Below, piece by piece: positions 63,795 to 64,000 of a stretch of DNA of 64,000 bases; the stretch's first letter is position 1, and each line of letters starts with the position of its first letter. The notes under the pieces were generated by a model. That model was given only the letters and a program-made list of their open reading frames with translations, was not told the origin of the DNA and did not search any database. The stretch lies in NCBI RefSeq assembly GCF_019048265.1, contig NZ_CP077311.1, positions 2,055,001-2,119,000 on the forward strand, given 5' to 3'. This stretch comes from Aeromonas sp. FDAARGOS 1405 (GTDB taxonomy: Bacteria; Pseudomonadota; Gammaproteobacteria; Enterobacterales; Aeromonadaceae). Position numbers and translations under genes: made by a program.

Positions 63795-64000
63795 GTTAGT
63801 CATTATGGTCGTGGAAGACCATGGATTTCAGCGCAAGGCGCTGCTGCACCAGGTCCGCAGCCTGGGATTCCAGAATCTGCTGGAGGCGGCCGATGGTGCC
63901 GAGGCGCTGGCACTGAGCCAGCAACACGCCGTCGATATCCTGTTTTGCGATCTGCGGATGCCGGGTATGGATGGCATGGCGCTGCTGCGCCGCCTGTCAC
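63775..64000 (+). CDS. Response regulator, N-terminal part (cut by window edge)
   Basis: 75 residues are visible. A receiver domain begins LVIMVVEDHGFQRKALL, with the acceptor Asp in CDLRMPGMDG. The ATG at 63775 lies inside the last codons of the hybrid kinase, a 20-base overlap, so kinase and regulator are translated together. The EDHxFQRxxL start is the style of receiver-EAL regulators such as VieA, so a c-di-GMP phosphodiesterase may follow, but the output domain lies beyond the window. Confidence 0.85.
   Translation, partial: MKKAQHELVIMVVEDHGFQRKALLHQVRSLGFQNLLEAADGAEALALSQQHAVDILFCDLRMPGMDGMALLRRLS

Overview
The window reads as chromosomal DNA of a GC-rich gammaproteobacterium, most likely an Aeromonas. 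This is judged from gene content and order: E. coli-type pairs (dusB-fis, ackA-pta next to yfbV and yfbU, dapA-bamC, dnaT-dnaC, ilvIH, leuABCD with a leuL leader) sit beside genes more typical of Vibrio, Pseudomonas and Aeromonas (split NrdJa/NrdJb, VC2487-type glycosyltransferase, DUF2860 outer membrane protein, DUF3334 CheX-like protein). I see no insertion sequence, prophage, CRISPR array or tRNA gene. It looks like core genome with a few accessory cassettes.

Layout. 1-832: end of an rRNA operon (23S 3' part, 5S, terminator). 1.0-6.2 kb: a small lipoprotein, the two-gene class II ribonucleotide reductase behind a tandem pair of NrdR boxes, and a PIN-PhoH ATPase. 6.2-9.7 kb: thiBPQ thiamine transporter under a TPP riboswitch. 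9.8-11.1 kb: PilZ protein and exported transglutaminase-like protein. 11.1-16.2 kb: leuABCD with leader peptide, attenuator and promoter. 16.4-18.9 kb: TetR regulator, a PAP2 phosphatase/glycosyltransferase pair, a small unknown protein. 19.3-23.3 kb: acetolactate synthase ilvIH, a LysE-type exporter and a CysB-like regulator. 23.4-25.9 kb: a coupled cassette of M20 amidohydrolase and two membrane proteins. 26.1-28.4 kb: EamA exporter, fis, dusB. 28.7-33.5 kb: TolC/HlyD/two ABC-2 permeases with no ATPase gene. 33.6-37.3 kb: an NAD(P)-binding protein, dnaC-dnaT primosome genes, an RssB-like regulator. 37.4-44.1 kb: peptide transporter, galU, comEA, pta, ackA. 44.4-50.1 kb: yfbV, yfbU, bcp, gcvR, dapA, bamC, purC. 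50.2-54.9 kb: SDR/LysR divergent pair, DUF2057, HIT, CheX-like and DUF2860 proteins. 55.0-58.8 kb: arcB and dgt. 58.9-59.4 kb: an uncharacterised leader with a 30-codon ORF and hairpins ahead of a DUF1127 small protein. 59.5-64 kb: a BvgS/EvgS-type hybrid kinase overlapping a response regulator cut by the window edge.

Several control systems are readable directly in the DNA: NrdR over nrdJab, TPP over thiBPQ, leucine-codon attenuation over leuABCD, and many stem-loop terminators, often shared by convergent genes. Items most worth a second look are the attenuator-like leader before the DUF1127 gene, ArcB with Tyr in place of the second redox cysteine (Cys180 kept, position 241 changed), the ATPase-less export cluster, the uncharacterised M20/DUF3100 cassette, and a decayed triplication of the end of leuA between leuA and leuB. 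All identifications rest on reading the sequence against remembered family features; no database search was run.
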